From Sabethes cyaneus (lineage: Eukaryota; Arthropoda; Insecta; Diptera; Culicidae): a stretch of DNA of 64,000 bases. Positions 47,567-58,703 of the stretch are shown here, piece after piece. A program made the position numbers and the translations under genes. The notes below the pieces were generated by a model. That model was not told the DNA's origin and searched no databases. It worked only from the letters and a program-made list of their open reading frames with translations. The stretch covers positions 145,366,642 to 145,430,641 of the forward strand of contig NC_071354.1 of NCBI RefSeq assembly GCF_943734655.1. The letters run 5' to 3'. Position 1 is the first letter of the stretch. Each line of letters begins with the position of its first letter.

Positions 47567-48813
47567 GTCGGAAAATTGCAATTTTTGGCCAAAATTATTT
47601 TTTAGTTTCATATTTATTCTAGGTTATATTTGTTATAAAAGAAATAATTTAAACTTATAAGAACTCATATTTAGGGTGATTTGGGGAAAAATTATCAAAT
47701 GTGTCCGATATAAATATTTGCTTGACAAAAAAAAATTTTTTTTCTCGCAGGGACTCTCCCATTTTCTCATTGAAACTCTCTTCAGGTACTAAATAAATAT
47801 AGTAAAAACCCGAATTAATCCACCTAGCGGCGTGACCTAGCCTTTCTACTGCCACAATAATCATTATTTAATTTCTCAGGAACATCTATGTATAATTAAC
47901 TTGACTATATTTTTAAATATCCGTTCCGTATTCCTCAAAATCCTTATTTTCCAGTAAAATTCCCAACGTATTGCGTAGAATAATTAAATTTTCTTTCCTT
48001 GGGTGCGTAAATACTTGTAACACCTTATTTAGTTTTATAATCGGTCAGCCTTAACTTTCGGGCTTCAGAGCCACATACGAAACTTGTTTTGAATTGACAA
48101 TATGAAATATGTGTTCAGAACAGATTTTTTGATAATTAATTAATAGCATGTGTTCAAAAGTTAGCATCTTTGAAAAACAAGAGTTCAGAAAAATTATTAT
48201 TTTACTTCGCCTTTGAAGACAAAGGATATCTACAACAAAATGATTAATCTCAAAATTTTACTATTAGTTTGCTTGGCTTCAATTTTGCAATATATCTGAA
48301 TTAGAAAAAATAACTGAATAGAGCATTAGATATGAAAAAGAGAAATTGAACTTTTTCTTAGCTGGCGCTCCTTCAGATAATTATTTTTGCATGAAAATCA
48401 AAACTTATGCTTCTTTTGAATGTACTTTCATGAAAAGATAGTCATGAGCTTGATCGCATCGTTTTTACAATGTTGGAGGGTTAGGAAAACAAGAGGGTTG
48501 CAAAAGCTGCGCCTTAAACATGCTTGAGAATGGGAAATATAATCGATATGATTTTCAGTGCTTGTTATTTTTGATTTATTTGTTGAAACATGATACATGA
48601 CATAAGACATCTGTCCTTTAAAATGTCACTAACGAAAACAAATCTTACAAAATTACTACCGTGCAACGTTTACTTCCTATTTTTCATATAACATTTCTAA
48701 GCTCTAGTATCTATTGATTGAAAAGAGCATATATTGATACGCAAAATATGTTTGAAACTTGTATAAATTTATTTGGAAAAATCAACTCACTAGTATTTTT
48801 AATCCTATATACC
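47567..48813. other. Unassigned stretch
   Basis: No gene. 47805-47850 carries the shared repeat fragment also seen at 23325 (in the other orientation). Confidence 0.4.
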
Positions 48814-48823
48814 ACTATACCTA

Positions 48824-48984
48824 AGGAAAGAAGGAAAGCCTAGGTGCTACATTCCGTTATCGAAACTTGACCTTCTGTTTTTATACGACAGAGTTCGCAG
48901 CCAGCTGTTAGAGTGCAGGACAATTGCAGGGCCAGTTGCTACGATCCTATTGACTCTAACAGCCTCTCCCAGTCGAGATTCTAT
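48824..48984 (-). mobile_element. tRNA-derived SINE, 5'-truncated, minus strand
   Basis: actataccta at 48814-48823 and 48985-48994 is a 10-bp target duplication. The body is the reverse complement of the 3' two-thirds of the SINE at 54540-54740: ggctgttagagtcaa, gtagcaactggccctgcaat, tgtcctgcactctaacagct and tcgtata(t/a)aaacagaa. The truncation falls just inside the B box (aatctcgactggg). Confidence 0.85.
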
Positions 48985-48994
48985 ACTATACCTA

Positions 48995-49380
48995 CATGCT
49001 TAAATTAACTGCTATTCTTCGCTTTTTGCTTTTCTTGTACAATTGTGAGCAACAGCAAGTGAAGAAAATGACAATTGAATTCTGAAACCAAAGAAAAGAA
49101 AAAGCTTTTCGATTGAATCCCACTATTTAATATTTATTTCCAACAGATACGTAGTTCGCCTACGACGTGCAGGCTTCATCAGTGTCTTATTTCAAAGCGT
49201 ATACGTATCTGTCGCGAAAAAATATCAAATAGTGGAATTTAGTCGTAAAAGTTTTTTTTTTCTTTAATTTCAAATTTCGTATTCCACTAAGAGGATTCAA
49301 AAATTTCAGACTATTGATTCAGAAAAGTGAGAAACATCTTTTCTTGAATTTCAATGCAAATTTAAAAATTGCAAATTGTC
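48995..49380. other. Unassigned non-coding stretch
   Basis: The words cagatacgtag and its near-complement atacgtatctg (49145 and 49201) form a weak inverted pair. Nothing else is recognised. Confidence 0.35.
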
Positions 49381-49492
49381 ATCCCAAGTAACAATTTGAG
49401 TTTTATTACACTCTTATGATGGCATTCAAGACCAAAATTGGTCATGAAAACCACCATAAGAGTACAATCAAACTCACATTGTTGCTTGGGAT
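49381..49492. mobile_element. Palindromic fold-back MITE, copy 2
   Basis: ATCCCAAGTAACAATTTGAG at the left, ttgttgcttgggat at the right, and accaaaattggt at the centre. It is the sister of 11083-11193, with better preserved ends than that copy. Confidence 0.85.
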
Positions 49493-49685
49493 CACATACA
49501 TACACATACATACATACATACATACATACATACATACATACGTACATACATACTACATACATACATACATACATACATACATACATACATACATACATAC
49601 ATACATACATACATACATACATACATACATACATACATACATACATACATACATACATACATACATACATACACACATACATCAC
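49493..49685 (+). repeat. (CATA)n microsatellite next to the hairpin MITE
   Basis: About 190 bp of CATA units with a few interruptions (cgta at 49541, a missing base near 49553). It starts at the very last base pairs of the MITE. Open frames on both strands (YIHT and MYVC repeats) are artefacts of the repeat. Confidence 0.98.
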
Positions 49686-49749
49686 ACACATCTCATACAT
49701 TGAATACAATCAACATTTGATTGATATGTTTTGAATTCACACGTTTTAA

Positions 49750-50410
49750 CGGTTTAATACACGGTGCTTAAGTGTTAAAGTTTAAATAACTTTTGAATGA
49801 ACCGTCCGATTTTCAATAACTCGGTTTTGTTTGATAGATCTCAGCAGTAATTTTCAAATAATAATAAAATGTGTGATGTTTTTCATTGAATTAATGCTTA
49901 TATGTTACAAAAATATGTTTTTAATACTGTTTTTTCACATTTCTTTATGTAACTTTCAAACTACAAGCCCAATCGTCATGAAATTTGGAAGTTAAGGGTT
50001 TGCAAGGCTCTTCTTTCATATGCAATCAATTTTGTTCAAATCGATTAAGGGACCTATGAGATAATGAAGTCCCATATTTTTCATATTTTTATACATAACT
50101 TTTGAACTAAAAGTCCGATCAGTATGAAATTCAATAGCGACCAATGGGACACCTAGACCTTTCATTTGACACTAAGAACATTAAAATCGGTCCAGCCATC
50201 TCCGAGAAAAGTGAGTGAGATTAAAAGCGTCACATACACACACACACACACATACACACACACACACATACATACACACACACAGAAAATGCTCAGTTTT
50301 CGAAACTGAGTCGAATGGTATATGACATTCGGCCCGCAGAACCTTCTTTCCATTTCCGGTTTTCCAAGTGATTTCTATACCTTTATACTATATATTTATA
50401 CAGTAGAAAG
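49750..50410 (-). mobile_element. Palindrome-headed element with TG run and ~150-bp units, copy 2
   Basis: Read on the minus strand: the head has CCTTTCTACTGTAT and its partner tagtataaagg around 50380-50410. Then come gcgggccgaatgtcatatac, a TG run with tatg interruptions (50283-50235), and repeats with ctcggagatggctggaccga, tgtcaaatgaaagg and ttcaaaagttatg. Three units start near 50230, 50085 and 49950. The order of parts equals 20921-22010. Confidence 0.65.
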
Positions 50411-50954
50411 GCAAAAAGATAATCAAATTTGTTGAAAGGGTACTTAAAATTTTAAAGACTTGCTAAAAATATGACAATTTTAAAATTATTTTTTTTCGGA
50501 AAACGTCAAATTATAGCAAACTTTCAATTCATGTTTTGATACAAAATACTTCGAGCTTTCAGACGCACTGTTAGAAACTGCGGCGACATGAGAATTTCAT
50601 TTTTATTATAAGTAGCCTATCGCGCACCTCATTGAGTTTAAATTTGTTTTCATTTCATTTTTTGATAGGCTAAGATATCAGTTTTAAAATGATATATAAC
50701 AATAATATTTACACCCGCGATAAGTATTTAATTTTTTGACTTTTTTAAAATGACCTATTTTTCAAACTTTTGAAATGGGCAACTTTGACAGCTTATTTTT
50801 ACATGATATTTTTTTTTCTATCAAAATTTTATTCGCGAATCATAAAAATATAGACAATTTACTACAAAACCGCGTTTAAGCATGTGCTAAAATGTGAAAT
50901 TTTACATTCGGCAATTTTGGCCGCTACTTTATATGGAGTCCTTCTTATGTGCAG
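50411..50954. other. A+T-rich unassigned stretch
   Basis: No gene or paired repeat recognised. Confidence 0.35.
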
Positions 50955-51225
50955 CGATCACAAATACACGAACTCATTTATCATTTTTAATTCATCGCCG
51001 TCAACGGTTACTTTTCGTGGGAGGCTCACCTTTGTCTGCTTTGATCCGCTTTCTTTCATATAATTGGTCTTAGACACATTCAGATTTAGCCTAATCCTCC
51101 TAGATCCCGTTTCCAGTCTGACGCAGATTGCCTCCACCATCGCAAATTTCATGGGTTTGTAATTAAAAAGTTCTGCGAAGCCTTGAAGTTGGTTATTTTT
51201 TTGCTGAAAATCGTGCTCCTCGTTT

Positions 51226-51882
51226 TTGGGTATGAAATGGGGAAGGCAACTAGGAAGAAGCGCCCAACATAGCTCTAGCCATCCCAAGCCCCTACCTAGC
51301 GCCTCCACGTGGCCATACCTGGAAATACTTCAATTTGTATAATTGAGTAGCCAAGCTAGGAGGTGCGGGGTCGTGCGGTTTTCAGTTCCTAACCTTACAA
51401 ATGTAGATTTAGGCAACCATTAAACCACACGACTTTATTTGCAAGTATTATATGATTTAAACTAATATTTTTGGCAAACTAATCTATTTTCAGAGAGCGA
51501 AATAAGGCGCTGTATCCTTGGCCAATTGCAGCCTGGCTTCTGGTCTAAATACCATTAGTTCATCCCTGAGGGTCCGGAGTATCACTTAACCTTTATTAGC
51601 AAAGATACTCCCAACGATTGTAAATAAATCATTATCTATGTGTACGGGAAGCGTTTGGTACGGGAGGTCCACGCTTTCTTCCTTCCCCTTGATTTCAAGG
51701 AGTTAAATGGAATTAGATATTTTTTCTGGTTCCACTTGATTCCTTGGAATTCTCTCTGCGGTACATGCTGCGCAGTTGGCCTGGCCGTTGACAAGAAAAA
51801 TGATTGATTCAAGTAATCGTCATTTTCCAGGATGCCTTCAAGAATTAGCTGCGTTAGTGTGAGATTAGATTAGATTAGATTA
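51226..51882 (+). mobile_element. Non-autonomous retroposon with (AGATT)n tail, copy 2
   Basis: A 20-bp target duplication, GAAAATCGTGCTCCTCGTTT, lies at 51206-51225 and 51883-51902. The duplicated sequence belongs to the host RTE LINE. The 657-bp insert begins ttgggtatgaaatggggaag and ends in four to five gatta units. A long target duplication plus a simple-repeat tail means target-primed reverse transcription by a LINE. No open frame of note; it has no clear tRNA promoter at its 5' end. Confidence 0.92.
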
Positions 51883-52813
51883 GAAAATCGTGCTCCTCGT
51901 TTCGATGCTCACTCGTCGGATCTCACTCTCAAGAGCGATGTTGAATGGCATTGCAGGATAGGACGTCACATTATCACAACCTGAGCCGCGTTTCGAAGGG
52001 ACTCGAGTGTCCGCGAGAAGCGCACGAAACACGTCACTTGATCCAATGTAGTTTTGATAAATCGCTTCAGCTTGTCCGGAAACCCGTGGAAAAAATCGTG
52101 ATCCGCCGGACGCTAATAATTTGGTCCGTAGTGGAGTGAGCTCTCATGAGCCCTCTTGATAATTTCCTAAGAAACCTTGTGCTATCGGTGACAGCCTGTG
52201 TAACAGTCTCTGGGAGTGTAGCTTGTTGGCTGCGTTATACCGCGATAGTTGCTGGAGTAGAGCCAATAACCCCTTTTGTAGGTGTGACAAATAACTTTTT
52301 CCATCCCTTTCTCTGGTAGCTTCTTTTCCTCTTAAATCTTCGAAATGACACAATGTAGAGTTATTTCTAGCGTTTCTTGACCATGTTCATAAAGCTGTGC
52401 TAATAGATGGTCCTTCGCGGCGGCTTTGTTGGTTCTCAGCAACCCGATTTCCCATTTGACTTCTTGGAGATCAGGTGCTGGACTATTTCGATCTTCTAGG
52501 TGCATTTCCAGGTGAATTTTTGTTCAGCCTTCTTCTAAATATTCATCATTGAGATATTCATCGAAGAACTGCTTCCACTTGTCGACTCGTCACTCCTCGT
52601 GTTTCCTACAAACGTTAGATTTCGGTGTGATAGCGGGATTACAATTTAATTTTCTTAACGTTCTTCTTTGCAGAGAATCCATTTTACTGCCCTTTTACCG
52701 TTACCGTACAAAACTTTGTAATCCTAACGTTCGAAAATGAAATTTTTTCGGACCGGAAAATTTTCAAAGCGAAAACTGTTTAATGTGTATAAACAATGTC
52801 GATGGCTGCTAAC

Positions 52814-53457
52814 CGAGGGGTTTCCAGTAAGTCGTATAAATGCGTAGTAATCAGAGGTTACTTTTGTAATATTTTACGAATGAATTGGGTAAACAATGGT
52901 AATCAGTACAGTAATCAGGGATGGTTCGATCACTTTGACTCAATTTTGATTCATATGACAGTACCGTCTTAACGGGGCCAAATATGACAAAGTTATGTAT
53001 GGGACATTTGTAGAACAGGTTATTATTTATAATTTTGCTGAACAAAGTTTTGCTGTATCTTTTGTAGTTACGGCGCTACAATGCTAGTATCTTATTAGTG
53101 ACTAAATGAACGTTCATTTAGTCACTGATGAGTTACTAGCGTTGTAGCACCGTAACTACAAAAGATACAGCAAAACTTTGTCGAGAAAAATTGTAGATTA
53201 GAACTAGTTCTATAAATGTCTCATATAAAACATTGTCATATTTGGCTCGGCTGAGATGGCACTGTCAAATGAATCAAAATTGAGTCAAAGTGATCGAACC
53301 ATCCCTAATAGTAATCAATGAGTAATCATTGGTAATCATGATTAATTTAAAGTAATCACAAGAGATTGATTACTGCTAATCAGAGGTAATCAGTAAAGTA
53401 ATCAAAAGTAACTTTTTTCAAAGGTGCGTAGTAATCATTGCTGTTGGAAACCCCTTG
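52814..53457. mobile_element. Outer hAT-type MITE with perfect 8-bp duplication
   Basis: CTGCTAAC at 52806-52813 and 53458-53465. The left end is CGAGGGGTTTCCAGTAAG; the right end reverse complemented is CAAGGGGTTTCCAACAGC. The arms are filled with gtaatca words (52850-52916, 53308-53440) as subterminal repeats. It contains another hAT-type element. Confidence 0.85.
52916..53307. mobile_element. Inner hAT-type hairpin MITE
   Basis: acagtaat at 52908-52915 and atagtaat at 53308-53315 is a duplication with one mismatch. The whole 392 bp is one hairpin of two ~195-bp arms: CAGGGATGGTTCGATCACTT on the left and, reverse complemented, TAGGGATGGTTCGATCACTT on the right. They meet at atgaacgttcat (53107-53118). 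Confidence 0.9.
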
Positions 53458-54130
53458 CTGCTAACCAATCGCTCCGCGCACTGCTGTTCTACAAACTGTG
53501 AAAACTAGATCACCTATTTTAGCTTACCTTGTGTCCTTGTTCGTGTATTCCGGTGCTGCTCACACCGTACCGTGACAGCGGCTTCACCGAAGGCCGAGCG
53601 TATTCTGTTAGAACTGTCTTTGAGGGTTGATGAACCTAACTCCTCGGAAGAAGGTTGTACCTCATCCAGTATTCGCGTGTAGTTTTCAGCAGATTGTGGG
53701 TTGTCTAGCTGCCTAATGTTCAGCCGAGGAGGACGGTTCAGATACGATGGTCAAAGTTAATATCCGCACCCCGTAGGGAACGTGTTGTTAAAGAAGAACC
53801 TGTATCTGCTTATGAGAACGTGGTCAATCTGGTTTATTGTACCTTGGTCAGATGATCTCCAAGAGGCTTTGTGGATACCGTTGCGTGAGAAAAAGGTGCT
53901 TCGAATCACTAGGCTTCGGGGAGCTGCGAAGTTTTTACATTGTTGGCTGTTATCGTTCATGTCGGTGGGCATGCTATAACTGCTATCATGTTGAATGCAT
54001 AGACACATGCATTCCAATCTATTACGCGATCTTGTATTCTGCCCAACACAACAAAGCCCGTTCCCAATTTGTAGGTAATACCACCGCTCTGATAAAATTG
54101 AACCTGTCCGCTATAGAACTTCCAAACTAG

Positions 54131-54537
54131 CTCCTTTGAAACAGATTTGTTGCAGACCTGCAATACTAAGTTTGGGGGGTTCAAGTAGTTTGAGCGGCTT
54201 CTGATCGCCCCCTACGAAATTCAGCGATTTGTAGTTCTTGCACTTACAGTCGTTGTTTCGTCGCCCAGGTCGAAGCTGAACCAGGGCCACGCCCACGATA
54301 CCGACTCTTGTAACGGGCGGTCATTTTAGCTTTACTGGCCGAGACACCACGTTTTTTAATTCAGGCGCCCGCTCCGGATCAGACACTGTCGTGAACCGCT
54401 CCTAATCTGGATCTGTCGTGAAGCGTTCCTAATTTGAAATCCTCGTACTCCAGTTGGTACCACTAGGAGGTAGGGATAGGAATTGCTGGATAAGAGCCTG
54501 AGGTACGCATTACCCAACTAGTAACGTTACTGAAAGC
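54131..54537. other. Unassigned non-coding stretch
   Basis: No gene recognised. The plus-strand block 54270-54330 is moderately G+C-rich. Confidence 0.35.
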
Positions 54538-54539
54538 CT

Positions 54540-54740
54540 CCCTGTTGGCTCCGAGGTATGACGCTGGCCTAATAAGCCAGTCTTCGTATGTTCGAATCTC
54601 GACTGGGATAGGCTGTTAGAGTCAACAGGGTCGTAGCAACTGGCCCTGCAATTGTCCTGCACTCTAACAGCTGACTGCGAAGTCTGTCGTATAGAAACAG
54701 AAAGTGAAGTTTCGATAAAGGAATGTAGCATCTAGGTTTT
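54540..54740 (+). mobile_element. tRNA-derived SINE with head related to tRNA-Ile
   Basis: The head folds like a tRNA. The anticodon arm is ctggc-ctaataa-gccag (54564-54580), a perfect 5-bp stem with a 7-base loop that places AAT at the anticodon, as in tRNA-Ile. An A-box-like tggctccgagg (54546) and a B box gttcgaatctc (54590-54600) give a pol III promoter. The body (agcaactggccctgcaattg, cactctaacagctg) is shared with the truncated copy at 48824-48984. The head's outer stem is poorly paired, so it is not a functional tRNA gene. Confidence 0.85.
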
Positions 54741-57332
54741 TCTTTGCTTTTTATTTCTCTTGTTAGTCAATTTATAGGTTTTGAATAATTATAATTTCAC
54801 GTGTTTTTTGTTTATGAAGTTCTGCGAACCTTCGGCCTAAACTAGCAGCAAGACAAAATGGTTTGATTTTTCATCAATGATTTTTAGTCCCTAAAAATAT
54901 TCTGGACATCAAGGAAATCGCCCACTTGAGAAATTTTTATAATTCAATTGCGAATTTGTTCAATATTTTATAATACAGTACTATATGATATGTCCCATTA
55001 TATGTAATACAATGAAAATTCACTATTGCTCTTCTCTTGTTCGGCTTCGGCAGGCAGCGCAACCAGTAACATCAATGAATGATTCATTTTCAATGGCATG
55101 AAACGCTGAATTGCTGCTCTCGATTTCTCACCCAATAAACCAGAGGTTTTTAATTTTGCTCGTGATATCAGGTTAAGAACAGGTTCCCGACATATTGAAA
55201 AAACTAAGTCAAACAAAAACACTTACCGGCTGCTGTCGTTTGGTCATCTTGATATGAGACGGAAGGGCAACCACCGTTGCTCTCGTGCAGCGAAACCAAT
55301 TATCATATTTATCAATTAAACTCTATAAATAAAACAATATTCCACTCCGATCACGTCGCGAGAGTAATAAAAAAATAAATCCATCAATCTTCACCAGACT
55401 GTAGGGCAACCAGCAGCCGCGTCAGTGTTTATCAGCGCCAAGGCAGTAATCACGATGGAGTCGGGTGCCGGGTGGGGTCGCACAGGAAATAAATATTCAT
55501 AAGGTGAAAAATCATATCGAAAAGGTGCAAGCTCTCTGGGCGAAGTGAGATTGATTCTCTCAACGACAGCAGCAGCACCAGCAGCAGCGGTAGCGCTAAC
55601 TGCAGCAGCCCTCAATCTCCCATGGATCCAGATTTCGATGATGACGCCGTCTGTCTCGGTTGGCATGGCGAGTTTCTTTCACGCAGTTGACGATCATTGT
55701 TCTGGCTGTCGGATTCGCGCCGGAGTGTATGGGCTCCTGGAAACCTTCGGAGTCTGAATGTGGCGGCCGTCGAGTAAAACGGAGACAAAATTAAAGCTCA
55801 TATCAAATTGTAATTAAGCAAGACATATCGCGCCTTGTATCGCATTGTGCCAAGTTGTTCCGCGGCTCAGGCTGAGTTCCCGCAATGGGTACAAAAAGTA
55901 AACTTTCTGGATGGGCTGGGCAGGCACGGTACTGCCGGGTGCACGCGGTACGAGTGTGTTATGTGCATTCATTGCATTTCCAAAAGGAGAATTGTTAAGT
56001 ATGAACGACGTTTGCGGGTTGCAAAATCTGGGTTCCTCTTACTGCTGCGCTGTGACAGCAGCCAGCGCTCTTGCGAAGCTCGTTCACAACGGGTGAGCAT
56101 ACTGTGAGATAGGGACTGTGGGCTAAAAGAAATTTTAAATCCTTTTTATTGACAGACAATACTTTTCTATTTCTATTAAAACTTAATTTAAATTTATGCG
56201 GGTAATTAATAACAAAAACGTTATCATGGCTCGACTAAATAACAGATATCTGATATCTCTAGCAAAAGATATGATCACTAGAAAATAACTTTTTTGGAAA
56301 TTATATTTTTCAATCTTATACTAGTAAGCATTCAAAATAGCTATTTTTCCCAAGCCAAGTTATTGGAATATAGCAGTTACTGTAAACTTCTTAATACTTG
56401 TGAGTTTGAATCTATATACGGGAAACTAGAAATATAACGTGCAGCGTTTTTTCTCCTGTTCAAACATGCTAACATTTGGCGGTCGCAGTCGCAGGTAAAA
56501 CGTTGATCAGACATCAGGCAGTATCAACCTTATGTCATGTCTGTTGATCCAGGTATTTTTACTCATGGCAATACTATTAGTCATTTTAGAAGGGTTTCCT
56601 AGACAGAAACGCCCTTAAAAATTTATTTCACTTAAGGTCCCGAATTTTGCGGCTTTACGGGTTATTACATTTGTTTGAATCCACTCCTTCACTTTTTGTT
56701 CCTAAACAGACAGCTCTGCAAAATATCATTTGTTCTACTGATGTCATCATATTTGTTTTACTTTTTAATCTGAGTTCGAAGAGTCAACTGGTTTGCAGAG
56801 TAAAATAAGCTTTGTCTACAAACCGATCGCATTGACGAATGATGCTTGCTGTTGCAAATCGAATAAATTTTTGACAAAATTTCTCGAATATTCGAGAGGA
56901 GCACTTTTAATACCGACTTAATACCTTTATTTACTGTTGTTGGTTGGCCACGATAGTTTTAGAATAAATAGATAGATTTAGATACAATTGCATTAAATAA
57001 CGTTGGTTTAAAATTGTTACTAGACTGAATAATTTTAATTTACTGCTGTCTTCCTTGATCATTGTTCCAATCGCTAACGTACCCAGACAAAGACTAAACC
57101 TCACCCTTCAGCAGAGTAGCATGGTCTGGAAACCCCGAGTAATCGTCGGATGGCGATGGTGAATCTATTTTACTTAACATGAAAATACCCGTCGATTAGG
57201 TTGAAAACCCCGGATTTTTGAGATGCAGTTGGATTCAAAACCAAAGTTGAAATCGGACTAGAAATTAGACTTGGAGCTGGACTAGAAATTAGAGTTGAAG
57301 TTGGATTTGAAATAGGATTTTATATAGGGCAT
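54741..57332. other. Unassigned intergenic or intronic DNA
   Basis: About 2.6 kb. The G+C-richer section 55380-56100 contains CAG/GCA-rich sequence (55565-55605) and open frames such as 55545-55757 and 55911-56096, the latter running into a donor-like gggtgagc. It could hold an unrecognised exon or promoter-proximal sequence, but no domain supports this. Confidence 0.4.
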
Positions 57333-57646
57333 TAAGGCCATTGCAAATCATTTTAAAAGTTTTTGTCACCCCTCTTTTGGAAATTGGCTTGAAAAATCGG
57401 GGGGCAAAAAAATAATTTGTAGGATGTGAGTTAATTTTTTTTATAAAATCAATTGTCTGTGGCAGGGCCTTTAATTATCACCGAATTTCAAACAAAACAG
57501 AAAATCTTTTTTCTTAGCATACATTGTTTTTTATGCCTCTGAGTTTCGTATGTACAACTGCACAGTGATTTTCATCCTAGTATACAAGTTCAATATATCG
57601 TGAAAACAGAACAGCAGAAAGTGATTTTCAAACCCAGAAGGTGATA

Positions 57647-58703
57647 CCATGCTGCACCAAAATCCGGACGGTACCAATATCCGGACACCTTCACTAATTT
57701 ATCCTTAATAAGTAATAATAAATGCAATTTATGAGGTGTAGCTATGTGGATTACTTTGCAAATATATCTAACATCTTTAAACATAATCGGTGGTTAAGTA
57801 GGCTGCGCGAAATAACTTAAATAAATTCAAACGTAACGTTGGTGTCAAACAGTGTCTGTTTTCTGCGAGTTTTTTCAGATTACTAATAAGTAGTGCTTTC
57901 GCGATTTACGGTTTTTGGAACTTATTATTATAAAGAAACCAACTTTTTGGGCTTAGTATCAACAAAGAAGGTTAGTTTTAATTAATTGAGATGGTGTCAT
58001 TCATTAAAGTGTTGAAATAAAGTGTATTTTCATAAATTATTACGCTGTCCGGAGTTGAAACCATGTTTTTAAATCCGGACTTGTTTGACTATTGATGGTA
58101 ACTACCCAATGTTTTTCTTAGAAAATGCGAAAGGACACGTTGAACCAGGCAGAATGTGTAGTAAGAGAAGGAGTGTCGATCCACGGAACCGTCAAAATAT
58201 TTGGAAATCCAAAATACTGTAAGGCATTTCATGTAGAAGTATTTAATCACTTTCGTTCTCTGGTAAGGTATGTTAATCAGTGTAGCAATTAACTAAAATC
58301 GTACCGTTAATGACGACAAAGTGGCCTTAAAAGTAAAAAATGTATAGAGAGATGATTATTTAATACTACATTCTACAAGTGATAAGTTGTTTACTTATAC
58401 GCATACATTTCTTAAACCAAATACGAGAAAGTTTTGCCTGTCCGGAAAACGATTCAAAAGTGTCCGGATATTGATTCACTTAGATGTGAGGTGTCCGGAT
58501 TTATGAACAAGACAAGCCTATTTATTTCTCTTGTTTTAATGTATTTTATTGCGTTTTCATTGTATAATTGACGTGTTATTGCAAATTTAAGCTTCATATT
58601 TGATTACAGTACAAAGCAATTACTAGAATCTTGCGAAATTATTGTTTATGGAGCATATTAAACATATGACCTGCTTAAGTGTCCGGATATTGATGCAGCA
58701 TGG
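57647..58703. mobile_element. Pogo-like element, the inner layer of the nest
   Basis: TA at 57645-57646 and 58704-58705. The left end is CCATGCTGCACCAAAATCCG; the right end reverse complemented is CCATGCTGCATCAATATCCG. The motif tccggac recurs near both ends (57660-57690, 58048-58080, 58440-58500, 58680). It carries a remnant of a DNA-binding domain (58125-58292). Confidence 0.85.
58125..58292 (+). CDS. Short frame resembling a Pipsqueak-type helix-turn-helix of a pogo transposase
   Basis: A 55-codon frame from ATG 58125 to TAA 58290-58292. It contains LNQAECVVREGVSIHGTVKI followed by FGNPK. This has the spacing of the N-terminal Pipsqueak/CENP-B-type helix-turn-helix of pogo transposases (a helix, VREG.SI, a second helix, F..PK). 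It lies between CCATGC terminal repeats with TA duplication, where a pogo transposase would sit. A donor-like GGTAAGG follows at 58262. No catalytic DDE region remains, so it is a leftover or a captured DNA-binding domain. Similarity is short and judged by eye. Confidence 0.45.
   Translation: MRKDTLNQAECVVREGVSIHGTVKIFGNPKYCKAFHVEVFNHFRSLVRYVNQCSN

Larger units (their letters stand above)
50955..54130 (-). mobile_element. RTE-like LINE, degraded and interrupted, minus strand
   Basis: Segments in element order on the minus strand: endonuclease 54130-53570 (RTIPDQ-like and NQIDHVLI blocks, matching 8995-8190); linker and RT entry 52640-51900 (matching 7930-7270); RT 51225-50955 (SKTNYMKESGSKQTK, PRKVTVDGDELK, EFVYL). 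The breaks are a ~930-bp block (52640-53570) containing hAT-type elements and a retroposon at 51226-51882. All reading frames are broken. Confidence 0.8.

Noticed and set aside
49362..49734. Open frames of YIHT and MYVC repeats on both strands
   Set aside because: They are translations of the (CATA)n microsatellite.
54540..54612. Functional tRNA-Ile gene
   Set aside because: The acceptor stem does not pair well, and the sequence continues into a dispersed body shared with a truncated copy, so it is a SINE head.
55391..56107. Possible exon with an alanine-rich stretch and a donor-like gggtgagc
   Set aside because: Alanine runs come from GCA/CAG-rich DNA, and no domain, acceptor-donor pair or start context is convincing.
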